Source of the DNA: Haliscomenobacteraceae bacterium
GTDB lineage: Bacteria > Bacteroidota > Bacteroidia > Chitinophagales > Saprospiraceae
NCBI GenBank assembly: GCA_947501115.1
Contig: CANMVX010000038.1
Span: 1 to 36,033 of the forward strand
Length of the DNA: 36,033 bases
Reading direction: 5' to 3'
A program made the position numbers and the translations under genes. The notes under the pieces were generated by a model that did no database searches, was not told where the DNA came from, and saw only the letters and a program-made list of their open reading frames with translations. The first letter of the stretch is position 1, and every line of letters begins with the position of its first letter. Shown here piece after piece: positions 16,789 to 25,598 of this stretch.

Positions 16789-18114
16789 TTAGGTGTTTTT
16801 TCGGGTCGGCGTTCTATCGCTGACCTTTTTTATTAGTGCATTTCTCTCGTTCTCAGAAAAATTTTGAGCTATTTTTTTTCTATCACAATGATAGATCTGG
16901 TTATTTTTCCAACCCTTATACATTGTTGTTATCCAGTCCTTTAATCTCTTGGTTTCACTATTTTGAAAATAGCCTTCCGTTTGATAGCAGGATAAAATTC
17001 TTTTCATCTCCGTTTCCAATACCCCATTTGTTAGAACCAGAATAGGTCTGCCCGTATCTAAATATTCAAAAAGTTTGGTGGTTAAGATGCCTTTTTGAAC
17101 GGAGGTACTCCAGGTTAGTACTAGATTTATCGCTGCCCCCTGCTGCCTTTCCCGCGCTTCTAAAAGGGGTAGATATGCTTTAATGTCTATCTGTTCTTTA
17201 GGAAAATGTGGAATCAGCCATTGCTCATATTGCCATGGATGTAAACCGCAATAGGTCCAGAATATATCTCTTTTATTCATTATTCCTTCCTCAATTAACG
17301 CTAAAATAACTTTAACTAAAGGAGATAAGTCCTGATAATCAGGATAAATAGAGCCTGTATAATTTAAGGTAAAGTTTGGTGATATGATCGTTGGACGTTG
17401 TACTTCTTCAGGAGAAATACAACCTGAGTAGATATTAATCTTTGCACAGAATTTTTCTAATTCGTTAGCGATGCCTTTTGAAACGGTGATGACAGCATCC
17501 GCTTTTTTTAGTAAATGGTTTAAAAAATATTTACAGATGGTATGATTCAAATAATGGGGGTATTTAACATCAACGGGCAAGTCCCTGAAATCGGCCATCC
17601 AATGAAGGCGTGGAAAGGTGCATTTTAATAAAAAAGCAATGAAATGGTCAACCATAGGGCTGTAAGAAGTAAAAAGATGAGTGATTTTATGGTTTTTTAT
17701 CCATTTTACTGACTTGAAATAAGCTATACAAAGGTAAATTAAGCCACCGTCTCCAATGATGATATTGAATGGAATGCGTTTTCTAAAAGATAAAAGCGAC
17801 GAAACAAATACCTTCTTTTTCCACAAAAGGGGTAAGGTATAATGAGTTAATATGAAATTTGACAATAATCGTCGCAACCCCATAAGGGGTATATGGTAAA
17901 TGTTCGAAATGGGTTGATTTATGGTCTGTTCTCCGGCCATTTTCTTTGGGAATTTTCCGGTAAGTACTAAGATAGTAAATCCGTTGGCAATAAATCCTTC
18001 ATAAAAATGCCTAATTCTAATCGAGGAACTAACCTGGACAGGTGGAAAATAGTAACTCAGGAAAAGCAAATTTTTAGCCATATAGTTAGAAATCGTTTGC
18101 ATTTTTTTATTCAT
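16789..18114 (-). CDS. Glycosyltransferase, GT4-like
   Basis: A 441-residue cytoplasmic or membrane-peripheral GT-B fold glycosyltransferase. The N-terminal acceptor half begins NLLFLSYYFPPVQVSSSIRIRHFYEGF, the form seen in GT4/WbuB-like enzymes (proline-rich loop, then an Arg-rich helix). The middle has HWMADFRDLPVD and ADAVITVSKGIANEL. The C-terminal nucleotide-sugar half has LNYTGSIYPDYQDLSPL and TTKLFEYLDTGRPILVLTN, where the usual ExxxxxxxE motif is reduced to its second Glu. The start is placed at 18114 because that ATG overlaps the preceding gene's stop (ATGA, 18111-18114); in-frame ATGs at 18123 and 18081 are alternatives. It pairs with the next upstream glycosyltransferase, suggesting a surface polysaccharide or glycoprotein glycan. 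The sugar is unknown. Confidence 0.82.
   Translation of the reverse strand: MNKKMQTISNYMAKNLLFLSYYFPPVQVSSSIRIRHFYEGFIANGFTILVLTGKFPKKMAGEQTINQPISNIYHIPLMGLRRLLSNFILTHYTLPLLWKKKVFVSSLLSFRKRIPFNIIIGDGGLIYLCIAYFKSVKWIKNHKITHLFTSYSPMVDHFIAFLLKCTFPRLHWMADFRDLPVDVKYPHYLNHTICKYFLNHLLKKADAVITVSKGIANELEKFCAKINIYSGCISPEEVQRPTIISPNFTLNYTGSIYPDYQDLSPLVKVILALIEEGIMNKRDIFWTYCGLHPWQYEQWLIPHFPKEQIDIKAYLPLLEARERQQGAAINLVLTWSTSVQKGILTTKLFEYLDTGRPILVLTNGVLETEMKRILSCYQTEGYFQNSETKRLKDWITTMYKGWKNNQIYHCDRKKIAQNFSENERNALIKKVSDRTPTRKNT
16804..16831 (+). terminator. Intrinsic terminator for the GH3 gene, inside the convergent glycosyltransferase
   Basis: GGTCGGCG (16804-16811) pairs with CGCTGACC (16818-16825) through 8 bp, one of them G-T, with loop TTCTAT and followed by six Ts. 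Read on the + strand it is a good intrinsic terminator 145 bases after the GH3 stop. It lies within the last codons of the - strand glycosyltransferase. Confidence 0.7.
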
Positions 18115-19259
18115 TTCAAACACATAATCTTTTCTATAGAAAGGGCATAACCTTGGTGAATAGACAGATTGAAGTAGCGGGGTGGAATACTGCCTGGCGA
18201 TTGCTTAGCCATAGACAAAAGTTTTGAGTAGGGCATGAGCAGTATTTTTTTGAATAAAAGCGTTAACTCTTTTATGTTATCTGTTGGAAAAAGCCATCCA
18301 TTCTCGCCCTCTTTGATTAATTCCGCGCAACCGGGTGCGGTGGAAGAAACAACAGGTCGACCGCAGGCAAGGGCCTCCAAAATAGTTCTGGATAAGCCTT
18401 CTCTTTTGGAAGGTTGCACAATCATATTCGAAAGGCCAAGTAAAGGTCGAACGTCGGAATGATTACCTACATATTGTATAATTCCCTCTTTTTCCCATTC
18501 CAATATCCTGCTTAATGGGATGTCAGTGGGGTGTCCACCGCCTATTTTACCTGCCATCAAACAATGAAATGGAATATTTTCATTTTTAAGACGTTTTAAA
18601 CTGGCTATTAAACATTGTAAACCTTTATCGTATTGAATGCGACCTAAATATAGAATTACTCTGGTTTTTGCACGTTCAGGGTAAGTAATAGGTTGGTAAT
18701 AAGTTGGGCAAATGCCAGAACCCGCAATAATGCCCATTTTTTCATTATTTATCCATTTGTTCCTGAGAAAATAATTAGCGTCCTCCTTATTTTGAAAAAA
18801 GATTATTGGGCATTGCTGGAATATTTTTTTTAATAAAAAACCTGACACATTAGCAATGATTTTCTGATGCATAAACAAAAAGCCCAATCCGGTGAAAGTT
18901 GGAATTAATGGTATGTGTAATGCCCTACAAACGATGGCAGCGGCAATAGATATTTTAAAAGTAAAGGAAAAAACAGCCGATGGCTTAGTTTTTAAAAATA
19001 TCTTTCTAAGGTCCTGATGTAGTTTAATTTGTTTGAAACCATTGAATTGATAGGCATGAAAAAATGGTAAAAAGTAAGTGTCGTAATCTGTTGGGAAGTC
19101 ATTTTCCATGACATTATTGTCTAAAGGAACAATGATGCTAACTCGATAACCCGATGATGTAAAAAATGTGAGGAGGTGTTCATAGTAATGATGTAAAAAA
19201 TAAGCACTATTTGCAATGAAAAGGATAGAAACCGGCTTTGATGAAACATTCATTAGCAT
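18111..19259 (-). CDS. Glycosyltransferase family 4
   Basis: This 382-residue GT-B enzyme starts with SILFIANSAYFLHHYYEHLLTFF and contains SFTFKISIAAAIVCRALHIPLIPTFTGLG, a pattern resembling PglA/capsule-type GT4 enzymes that act on undecaprenyl-linked sugars. The donor half shows VILYLGRIQYDKGLQCLI and the EX7E motif E287/E295 in SKREGLSRTILEALACGRPVVSS, so it looks catalytically intact. It is the first gene of a two-gene - strand unit whose stop codon overlaps the second glycosyltransferase. An alternative ATG lies two codons into the gene (MNVSS). No flippase, polymerase or sugar-nucleotide gene is adjacent, so this is not a full polysaccharide locus. Confidence 0.88.
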   Translation of the reverse strand: MLMNVSSKPVSILFIANSAYFLHHYYEHLLTFFTSSGYRVSIIVPLDNNVMENDFPTDYDTYFLPFFHAYQFNGFKQIKLHQDLRKIFLKTKPSAVFSFTFKISIAAAIVCRALHIPLIPTFTGLGFLFMHQKIIANVSGFLLKKIFQQCPIIFFQNKEDANYFLRNKWINNEKMGIIAGSGICPTYYQPITYPERAKTRVILYLGRIQYDKGLQCLIASLKRLKNENIPFHCLMAGKIGGGHPTDIPLSRILEWEKEGIIQYVGNHSDVRPLLGLSNMIVQPSKREGLSRTILEALACGRPVVSSTAPGCAELIKEGENGWLFPTDNIKELTLLFKKILLMPYSKLLSMAKQSPGSIPPRYFNLSIHQGYALSIEKIMCLK

Positions 19260-19383
19260 ATTGTTAGGTTGGACTTAGAAAAGATTAAATATCCCATCAT
19301 TTTATGGGAATCACATCGTTTTCCCTACCCTAATGAAGGACAAAACACCGGATTTGTCGACCTGCTGAAAACATTCGATTTAT

Positions 19384-19399
19384 TATATTTGTATATTTG
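19384..19399 (+). promoter_or_regulatory. Tandem candidate -7 boxes for the DUF4294 operon
   Basis: TATATTTG occurs twice back to back (19384-19391 and 19392-19399), each matching TAnnTTTG. The downstream copy would give a transcript with a short leader to the ATG at 19421. A TTTG exists at 19353-19356, but the spacing (27 and 35 bases) is longer than usual. The rest of the 160-base divergent gap holds nothing else recognisable. Confidence 0.4.
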
Positions 19400-19420
19400 T
19401 ATAAAATTAGATCCTAGCTT

Positions 19421-20068
19421 ATGCGAATCTTGTGGCTGGTCCTCAGCATTTTTTTTATTTCCAACCTTCAGGGCCAGGAGAAAAAGACCCTTCTTATCAA
19501 TGGAGATTTATTTGAATATATCCTCGATGATTGTGGCGACACCATTGTATTGGCAAATTTTGGTGACATGACGGTAACCTCAAGAAGGGAATTCGCCAGT
19601 ATGGACGAATATAATAAGTACCAAAGATATAGGAGGTATGCCTATCAGGTGTATCCTTATGCTGAAAAAGCGATCCGAATTTTTAAGGAAGTTCAACGGC
19701 AAACGGCGGAAATGAGGAAGGGAAAAAGAAGAAAATATACCAGGGAACTTCAGGATCAACTAAAAAATGAGTTTGAAACACCTCTGCGAAATTTATCGAA
19801 AACCCAGGGAATGATTCTTATGAAGATGATTGAAAAGGAGGTGCAAGCGCCCATTTTTTATCTTATAAGAGATTTAAGAGGTAATTTTACCGCCTTTTAT
19901 TGGAATACACTCAGTGGGTTTTACGGTCATAAATTGAAGGATGGGTACAAAAGGGGGAAGGATTCCATATTAGATATGGTTCTTGACGATGTTAATCTTA
20001 CCTACGGAAGTGATGAGGGGCCTTTGCCTGCGAGCATAAGACTACCTAAAAAATTAGGAAAAGAATGA
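19421..20068 (+). CDS. DUF4294 family exported protein
   Basis: A 215-residue protein with a signal peptide (MRILWLVLSIFFISNLQGQ, cut near residue 19). The DUF4294 domain follows: LINGDLFEYILDDCGDTIVLANFGDM, then TSRREFASMDEYNKYQRYRRYAYQVYPYAEKAIRIF. The latter is the characteristic basic/aromatic helix with the YPYA core. The rest is helical and highly charged. The family is nearly restricted to Bacteroidota and has no established function; a periplasmic location is inferred from the signal peptide. Its TGA overlaps the ATG of the small membrane ORF at 20065. Confidence 0.88.
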   Translation: MRILWLVLSIFFISNLQGQEKKTLLINGDLFEYILDDCGDTIVLANFGDMTVTSRREFASMDEYNKYQRYRRYAYQVYPYAEKAIRIFKEVQRQTAEMRKGKRRKYTRELQDQLKNEFETPLRNLSKTQGMILMKMIEKEVQAPIFYLIRDLRGNFTAFYWNTLSGFYGHKLKDGYKRGKDSILDMVLDDVNLTYGSDEGPLPASIRLPKKLGKE

Positions 20069-20235
20069 AATTATTCGGTGCTTCTGGTTTAAAGGGCAGA
20101 TTTTGGCGTATTTTACCCTGGATAATTGGCATTTTATGTACCTTACTCTTATGGCAATACATTCGAACCAGACGTCCTTTGTCACAACCCACTACCAGCT
20201 TTTACCACAGTAATAATATTAATTTAATTCTTTAA
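20065..20235 (+). CDS. Small membrane protein (56 aa)
   Basis: A 56-codon ORF fits exactly between its neighbours: its ATG overlaps the DUF4294 stop (ATGA, 20065-20068) and its TAA ends two bases before the next ATG at 20238. The product has a basic N-terminus (MKLFGASGLKGRFWR), one predicted membrane helix (about residues 16-31, ILPWIIGILCTLLLWQ), then IRTRRPLS and a polar tail. Charge distribution is positive on both sides of the helix, so topology is unclear. I do not recognise the family. The tight packing is the main evidence that it is translated. Confidence 0.6.
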   Translation: MKLFGASGLKGRFWRILPWIIGILCTLLLWQYIRTRRPLSQPTTSFYHSNNINLIL

Positions 20236-20237
20236 AT

Positions 20238-23168
20238 ATGGATTTTCCAGGGGAGCTATTATCTGACATTGCGAAAGATTTCGACGGTGATTTTTTTCAA
20301 GACGAAACCATACGCATTCTTTATGCAACGGATGGGTCTGTTTATAGGGAAATTCCTTTGGCCGTAGCTTGTCCGAAAAATGAAAAGGATATTAAAACAT
20401 TGGTTTCGTTCGCTCACCAACATGGTATTTCCTTAATTCCGAGAACCGCAGGGACTTCTCTCGCCGGACAATGTGTTGGTAGTGGCATAGTGGTTGATGT
20501 TTCAAAATATATGAATCGCATCCTGGAATTCAATGCTGAAGAAGGGTGGGTAAGGGTGCAACCTGGCGTTATTCGCGACGAACTAAATCATTTTCTAAAA
20601 CCATTTGGTTACTTTTTTGGACCAAATACCTCGACCGCAAATCGATGTATGATCGGTGGAATGGTAGGAAACAACAGCTCCGGCACTACTTCTATAAAAT
20701 ATGGGGTAACAAGAGATCATGTTCTTGAAATAAAAGGATTCTTGTCAAATGCAGATGCTGTTCATTTTTCTCCCCTCAGTAAGGAAGCGTTTCACGAAAA
20801 AACGAAAGGAGATAGTCTTGAAAATGAATTATATAAGCATGTTTTTTCGGTATTAGATGATGCTGAAAATAGAAGAGAAATTGAAGCCCAGTTTCCAAAA
20901 CCTGAAATTCATAGACGAAATACAGGCTATGCTATAGATATGTTACTTCGTTCCGAGGTGTTTACGCCTGGAGGGAAACCTTTTAATTTTTGCGAGTTAA
21001 TGGCAGGTTCAGAAGGCACGCTGGCCTTTTTCACAGAGATAAAATTACACGTTAATCTTTTGCCTCCGCCCGCAGAAGCCATCCTTTGTGCTCATTTTTC
21101 TTCGCTGACAGAAGCGTTGGAGGCTACTTTAACCGTCATGGAGCATGGACCTTATGCCTGCGAACTGATGGATAAATTTATCATGGATTGCACCAAAGAA
21201 AATAAGGAGCAACAAAAAAATAGATTCTTTCTTGAAGGTGATCCAGCCGCTATTCTAATCATTGAGTTGAGAGATAAAGAGGTAATTTCCTTAAATAAAC
21301 AAGCGGAACACCTTATTAATGTGTTGAAAGAAAGGGGGTTTGGTTATGCTTACCCCATCGTTTATCCGCCAGATACACAGAAAGTAATGGCGTTGAGAGC
21401 GGCAGGATTTGGTGTTCTTTCTTTGGTGAAAGGAGATAAAAAACCCTTAGAATTTGTTGAAGATACGGCCGTTGCCTTAGCTGATTTGCCTGCTTATATT
21501 GCTGAATTTCAAGAATTAATGAAGAAATTTGGTCAGGAAGCTGTGTATTATGCCCATGCCGGTGCGGGTGAATTACACATCAGACCTTTGGCAAATCTGA
21601 AAACCACAGATGGTTTAAATGAATTCAGAGCCATTGGTGAAGCATCGGCAAGATTGGTTAAAAAATATAATGGATCTCTTTCCGGTGAACATGGCGATGG
21701 CAGAGTAAGAGGAGAATTTATTCCTCTGATGCTCGGTTCACACAATTATGAGCTGTTGAAAGGACTCAAAAATAAATGGGATCCAAAACATATTTTTAAT
21801 CCGGGCAAAATTATCGATACGCCTCCCATGAATGCCGGTACTCGTTATCTGGTAGATGTGGAACAACCTAAATGGCAGACTATTTTCGATTTTTCTTCTC
21901 ATGGAGGTATATTAAAGGCTGCTGAAAAGTGCAGTGGATCAGGAGATTGTAGAAAATTACACGATGTTTCCGGCGGCGTTATGTGCCCTTCCTATATGGT
22001 TACTAAAAATGAAAAGGATTCCACCCGGGGAAGAGCTAATGTTTTGCGTGAGGTCCTGACGCGAACAAATCAAGGTCAAAGTGCTTTTAATAGAAAGGAA
22101 TTGGACGAGGTGATGGATTTATGCATTTCCTGCAAAGGTTGTTCATCGGAATGTCCTTCCAATGTGGATATGTCCACCTTAAAAGCGGAATATCTTTATC
22201 AGAAATATAAAGAAACAGGTATTCCCTTTCGTTCCTTTATGATCGCAAATATCAGTCTGTTTAATCATATAGGTTCTTTTTTTCCTTCTTTAGCCAATTT
22301 CTTCTTTTCAAATGCTTTCTTTAGTCGTTTTATAAAAATGGCTATGGGCATTGCTGAACAAAGGAATCTTCCACGCATTGAAGGCGATTTAAAGAAATGG
22401 TTTACATCAAATAAACCTAAGCCTAAGGGAAAAATGCTGGGTAACGTCATGTTCTTTTGTGATGAATTTACCAGGTTCAATGACGTAGAAATAGGAAAAA
22501 AGGCTATTTTACTGCTTACCAGACTAGGTTATCAGGTGGAAATACCCGATCATGTGGATAGTGGAAGGGCGGCTATTTCAAAAGGTTTACTAAAGCATGC
22601 CCAAAAATCTGCTGAGAAAAACCTTCTTCTTTTAGGTGATAAAGTTTCTGAATTTGTCCCACTTATTGGTATTGAGCCTTCTGCTGTGCTTAGTTTTAGA
22701 GATGAATATCCAAGGTTAGTGCAGGAAAAATGGAAAAATGTTGCTAATAGCGTCAAAAATCATGTTTTTTTGCTGGAAGAGTTTATCGCCAGGGAAGTTG
22801 AAAGGGGAAATATCACGCAGGAATGTTTTACAAAGGATAAGGCTAAAGTAAAATTACATGGGCATTGTCACCAAAAGGCATTAGCGTCGCAAAGTGATGT
22901 TGCTTTTTGCCTGAATTTGCCTGAAAATTATCAGGTAGAAGTACTTCCAACGGGTTGTTGTGGCATGGCAGGGTCGTTTGGTTACGAAAAGGAACACTAT
23001 GATTTAAGCATGAAAATTGGGGAATTGGTGCTTTTTCCTGAAATCCGTAAAAATGAAAAGGAGGTTATCATTGCCGCTTCCGGAACAAGCTGCAGACACC
23101 AGATTTTTGACGGAACAAACAGATCAGCGGTTCATCCCGCAGAAATATTATACGATGCCCTCAGATAA
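20238..23168 (+). CDS. FAD-linked oxidase / Fe-S D-2-hydroxyacid dehydrogenase (YdiJ/GlpC-type fusion)
   Basis: A 976-residue fusion. Residues about 35-185 are the FAD-binding PCMH domain (LIPRTAGTSLAGQCVG, NNSSGTTSIKYGVTRDHVLE). About 215-535 are the FAD-oxidase C-terminal domain (LMAGSEGTLAFFTEI, YYAHAGAGELHIRP, SLSGEHGDGRVRGEF). About 560-645 is a ferredoxin-like part with CSGSGDCRKL...MCPSY and the 4Fe-4S motif CISCKGCSSECP. About 730-960 is a CCG/heterodisulfide-reductase-like region with HGHCHQKAL and LPTGCCGMAGSFGYEKEHY. This order matches YdiJ-type D-2-hydroxyglutarate or D-lactate dehydrogenases, which feed electrons to the quinone pool. The natural substrate is not decidable here. 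No signal peptide. It follows the miniprotein by two bases. Confidence 0.92.
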   Translation: MDFPGELLSDIAKDFDGDFFQDETIRILYATDGSVYREIPLAVACPKNEKDIKTLVSFAHQHGISLIPRTAGTSLAGQCVGSGIVVDVSKYMNRILEFNAEEGWVRVQPGVIRDELNHFLKPFGYFFGPNTSTANRCMIGGMVGNNSSGTTSIKYGVTRDHVLEIKGFLSNADAVHFSPLSKEAFHEKTKGDSLENELYKHVFSVLDDAENRREIEAQFPKPEIHRRNTGYAIDMLLRSEVFTPGGKPFNFCELMAGSEGTLAFFTEIKLHVNLLPPPAEAILCAHFSSLTEALEATLTVMEHGPYACELMDKFIMDCTKENKEQQKNRFFLEGDPAAILIIELRDKEVISLNKQAEHLINVLKERGFGYAYPIVYPPDTQKVMALRAAGFGVLSLVKGDKKPLEFVEDTAVALADLPAYIAEFQELMKKFGQEAVYYAHAGAGELHIRPLANLKTTDGLNEFRAIGEASARLVKKYNGSLSGEHGDGRVRGEFIPLMLGSHNYELLKGLKNKWDPKHIFNPGKIIDTPPMNAGTRYLVDVEQPKWQTIFDFSSHGGILKAAEKCSGSGDCRKLHDVSGGVMCPSYMVTKNEKDSTRGRANVLREVLTRTNQGQSAFNRKELDEVMDLCISCKGCSSECPSNVDMSTLKAEYLYQKYKETGIPFRSFMIANISLFNHIGSFFPSLANFFFSNAFFSRFIKMAMGIAEQRNLPRIEGDLKKWFTSNKPKPKGKMLGNVMFFCDEFTRFNDVEIGKKAILLLTRLGYQVEIPDHVDSGRAAISKGLLKHAQKSAEKNLLLLGDKVSEFVPLIGIEPSAVLSFRDEYPRLVQEKWKNVANSVKNHVFLLEEFIAREVERGNITQECFTKDKAKVKLHGHCHQKALASQSDVAFCLNLPENYQVEVLPTGCCGMAGSFGYEKEHYDLSMKIGELVLFPEIRKNEKEVIIAASGTSCRHQIFDGTNRSAVHPAEILYDALR

Positions 23169-23170
23169 AT

Positions 23171-23178
23171 TATCTTTG
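23171..23178 (+). promoter_or_regulatory. Candidate -7 box before the CNNM/CorC gene
   Basis: TATCTTTG matches TAnnTTTG exactly, two bases after the preceding stop codon and 49 bases before the ATG at 23228. No clear TTTG is at the expected upstream distance, so support is from the -7 element only. Confidence 0.4.
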
Positions 23179-23227
23179 CGGTATATTTTTATTTTTCTTG
23201 CTTTTTTTTGAATAAATATTTTTTTAG

Positions 23228-24514
23228 ATGGGACTTGAAATTTTCTTAACATTCTTTTTAGTATTCTTAAATGGTTTTTTTGTAGCAGCTGAATTTGCTA
23301 TTGTGAAAGTTAGAATTTCGCAGATTCAAGTGAATAATAATCCTAGTTTTAATGCTAAAATGGCGCATAATGTAGTATCAAATCTCGATGCCTATCTCGC
23401 TGCCACACAATTGGGAATTACACTGGCTAGTTTAGCTTTGGGCTGGATTGGTGAAGACGTGGTCACCCGCATTATTTTAAATTTCATGGATTGGCTGGGC
23501 TTTGAGTTTTCTGAAAGTGCAGCACATAAAATAGCTATTCCTATTGCCTTTTCTTTCATTACCGTCCTTCATATAGTTTTTGGTGAGTTGGCTCCTAAAT
23601 CGCTGGCAATAAGACATCCTAAAGAAACCGCTCTGGCCGTTTCTCTGCCGCTAAAAGTATTTTATCTCCTTTTCCGTCCTTTTATTATCGTTCTAAATGG
23701 TTTTGCAAACTTTATCTTGAGAATTATTGGTATAAAACCTGTGCCTCATGGAGATATACATTCTGAAGATGAATTGAAGTTAATTATTGCCGAAAGTGCT
23801 GAAGGGGGTGCCATTGAAGCCTCGGAAAGAGAACTTATTCAAAATGTTTTCGACTTTGATGACAGAACCGTAAAAGAAGTGCTTAAACCTAGAAATCAAT
23901 TGGTTGGCTTAAGTGCAAATTTAACGGTTATCGATGCCATTGATATAGCCATAGAGGAAGGTTATTCCCGTTATCCCGTGTATGAAGACAGTATGGATGT
24001 GATCATTGGCTTCGTTCACACTAAAGATTTGTTATCCAGCTCTAAAATAAATCCTGATAAAATAATTAAGGATATGGTTAGACCTATCCTTTTCCTTTCT
24101 GCTAATAAAAAGATTTTGCAAGTTTTAAGGCTTTTTCAAAGTAAGAAAACACAGATGGCCGTCGTTGTCAATGAATTTGGAGGAACCATTGGCTTACTAA
24201 CTTTGGAAGATATTATCGAGGAGCTGGTGGGCGAAATACAAGATGAGCATGATACAGAGACGCCTATCGTGGAAAAAATCAAAGAAAATTCATTTAGGAT
24301 TAAAGCGCAAAATCCTATGGACGAAATAAATGAATTTATTCCCGTTCCTTTCTTAAAAAGTGATTCTTATGTTACCCTTGCTGGCTTAATTTTGGAATCA
24401 TGTGAAAGTATTCCCGTCGAAAATCAGGAAATTTTCATTCATCCCTATCAAATTAAAATTATTAAAATGGGACAAAATAGTCCTGAAGATGTTCAAGTTA
24501 CGCTCACTGAATGA
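23228..24514 (+). CDS. CNNM/CorC-family transporter with CBS domains (HlyC/CorC type)
   Basis: A 428-residue membrane protein. The N-terminal CNNM (DUF21) domain, about residues 1-190, has three to four helices with the conserved LNGFFVAAEFAIVKVR, LGITLASLALGWIGED and VFGELAPKSLAIRHP segments. A CBS pair (about 205-325: VLKPRNQLVGLSANLTV, GYSRYPVYEDSMDVIIGFVHTKDLL, MAVVVNEFGGTIGLLTLEDIIEELVGEI) follows, then the CorC_HlyC domain (about 340-420). Family members mediate magnesium or cobalt export; the older name hemolysin C is misleading. Specificity cannot be read from the sequence. Confidence 0.93.
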   Translation: MGLEIFLTFFLVFLNGFFVAAEFAIVKVRISQIQVNNNPSFNAKMAHNVVSNLDAYLAATQLGITLASLALGWIGEDVVTRIILNFMDWLGFEFSESAAHKIAIPIAFSFITVLHIVFGELAPKSLAIRHPKETALAVSLPLKVFYLLFRPFIIVLNGFANFILRIIGIKPVPHGDIHSEDELKLIIAESAEGGAIEASERELIQNVFDFDDRTVKEVLKPRNQLVGLSANLTVIDAIDIAIEEGYSRYPVYEDSMDVIIGFVHTKDLLSSSKINPDKIIKDMVRPILFLSANKKILQVLRLFQSKKTQMAVVVNEFGGTIGLLTLEDIIEELVGEIQDEHDTETPIVEKIKENSFRIKAQNPMDEINEFIPVPFLKSDSYVTLAGLILESCESIPVENQEIFIHPYQIKIIKMGQNSPEDVQVTLTE

Positions 24515-24526
24515 TATTTGGGCTGT

Positions 24527-25549
24527 ATGGAAAAGGAACTTGTGGCCTGTGTGCCCAATTTTAGTGAGGGTAGGAATCCCGACAGTATAGCGTCAATAAA
24601 ACAAGCTATTGAATCAGTAAGTGGCGTAAAAATCCTACATACAGATATAGGTTTTTCTGTAAATAGAACAGTAATTACCTTTGTTGGTCCACCTCAACAA
24701 ATCGTTGAAGCTGCTTTCCTTGGCATTTGTAAAGCTTATGATCTCATTGACATGAGTAAACACAGCGGTACTCATCCTCGAATGGGTGCTGTGGATGTGT
24801 GCCCTTTAGTGCCTTTGATAGGGGTAACTATGGAACAGACAATGGCTTTGGCAGAGCAGTTGGCCATTAAAGTAGCAGCAGTCTGCCATCTTCCCGTTTT
24901 TAGATACGAGAAAAATGCAGTCTTACCCCATCGTATGAAGCTTTCCCAAATCCGTTTTGGGGAATATGAAGGGTGGTTTCAGAAGATAAAAAATCCGGAA
25001 TGGAAACCAGATTTTGGCCCAACCGAGGTGTCGGTTGAAAAAGGAATTCTGGCCGTTGGTGCCAGAGATATTATGCTGGCTTATAATGTTAATTTACACT
25101 CAAAGGATGTATCCATAGCGAATAAAATAGCTAGGGAATTAAGAGAATCCGGGTATGTTGCCGCAGATAATCAAGGAAATAAGACGATTATACCTGGTTT
25201 ATGTAAAGGGGTGCGCGCTATTGGTTGGTTTATTCCAGAATTCCAGTGCGCTCAGGTTTCTATGAATCTTATGGATTTAAATCAAACATCTTGGGTTCAA
25301 GCTTTTGAAACTTGTAAAAAGTTAGCGGCCAGACATGGCGTAGAGGTAAGTGGTTCCGAATTGGTGGGTATGGTGCCGGAATCTGTCATTTTAGCCGCCG
25401 GGAATCATTTCCTGGGGATTGAAAAATCTCATTTTACTAAAAATGACATAGTTTCCGCAGGCATAAATGGATTAGGATTGTCCGATAAAGTGCCTTTTAT
25501 TCCTGAAGAAAAAATTATTGAATGGAGATATAATACCTTAGCCATTTAA
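24527..25549 (+). CDS. ftcD: Glutamate formimidoyltransferase
   Basis: Transfers the formimino group from N-formimino-L-glutamate to tetrahydrofolate in histidine catabolism. The 340-residue protein starts MEKELVACVPNFSEGRNPD, the family hallmark. It contains HSGTHPRMGAVDVCPLVPL (catalytic His region), LPVFRYE, FGPTEVSVEKGILAVGARDIMLAYNVNL and VAADNQGNKTIIPGLCKGVRAIGW. Only the formiminotransferase N- and C-subdomains are present; the cyclodeaminase part of the vertebrate enzyme is absent, as in many bacteria. I chose the ATG at 24527 over an in-frame TTG at 24518 because the family N-terminus begins there. No hutH, hutU or hutI lies nearby. Confidence 0.94.
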   Translation: MEKELVACVPNFSEGRNPDSIASIKQAIESVSGVKILHTDIGFSVNRTVITFVGPPQQIVEAAFLGICKAYDLIDMSKHSGTHPRMGAVDVCPLVPLIGVTMEQTMALAEQLAIKVAAVCHLPVFRYEKNAVLPHRMKLSQIRFGEYEGWFQKIKNPEWKPDFGPTEVSVEKGILAVGARDIMLAYNVNLHSKDVSIANKIARELRESGYVAADNQGNKTIIPGLCKGVRAIGWFIPEFQCAQVSMNLMDLNQTSWVQAFETCKKLAARHGVEVSGSELVGMVPESVILAAGNHFLGIEKSHFTKNDIVSAGINGLGLSDKVPFIPEEKIIEWRYNTLAI

Positions 25550-25598
25550 AATGCCTAAATTGTGTTCGATTTCATTTGCTTTTTAAATATCTCGAAAA

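Noticed and set aside
16789-19259. Polysaccharide biosynthesis island
   Set aside because: Only two glycosyltransferases are present, with no flippase, polymerase, sugar-nucleotide or mobility genes, so calling an island is unsupported.
24518-24526. TTG start for the formimidoyltransferase
   Set aside because: The conserved N-terminus begins at the ATG at 24527; TTG would add three non-conserved residues.
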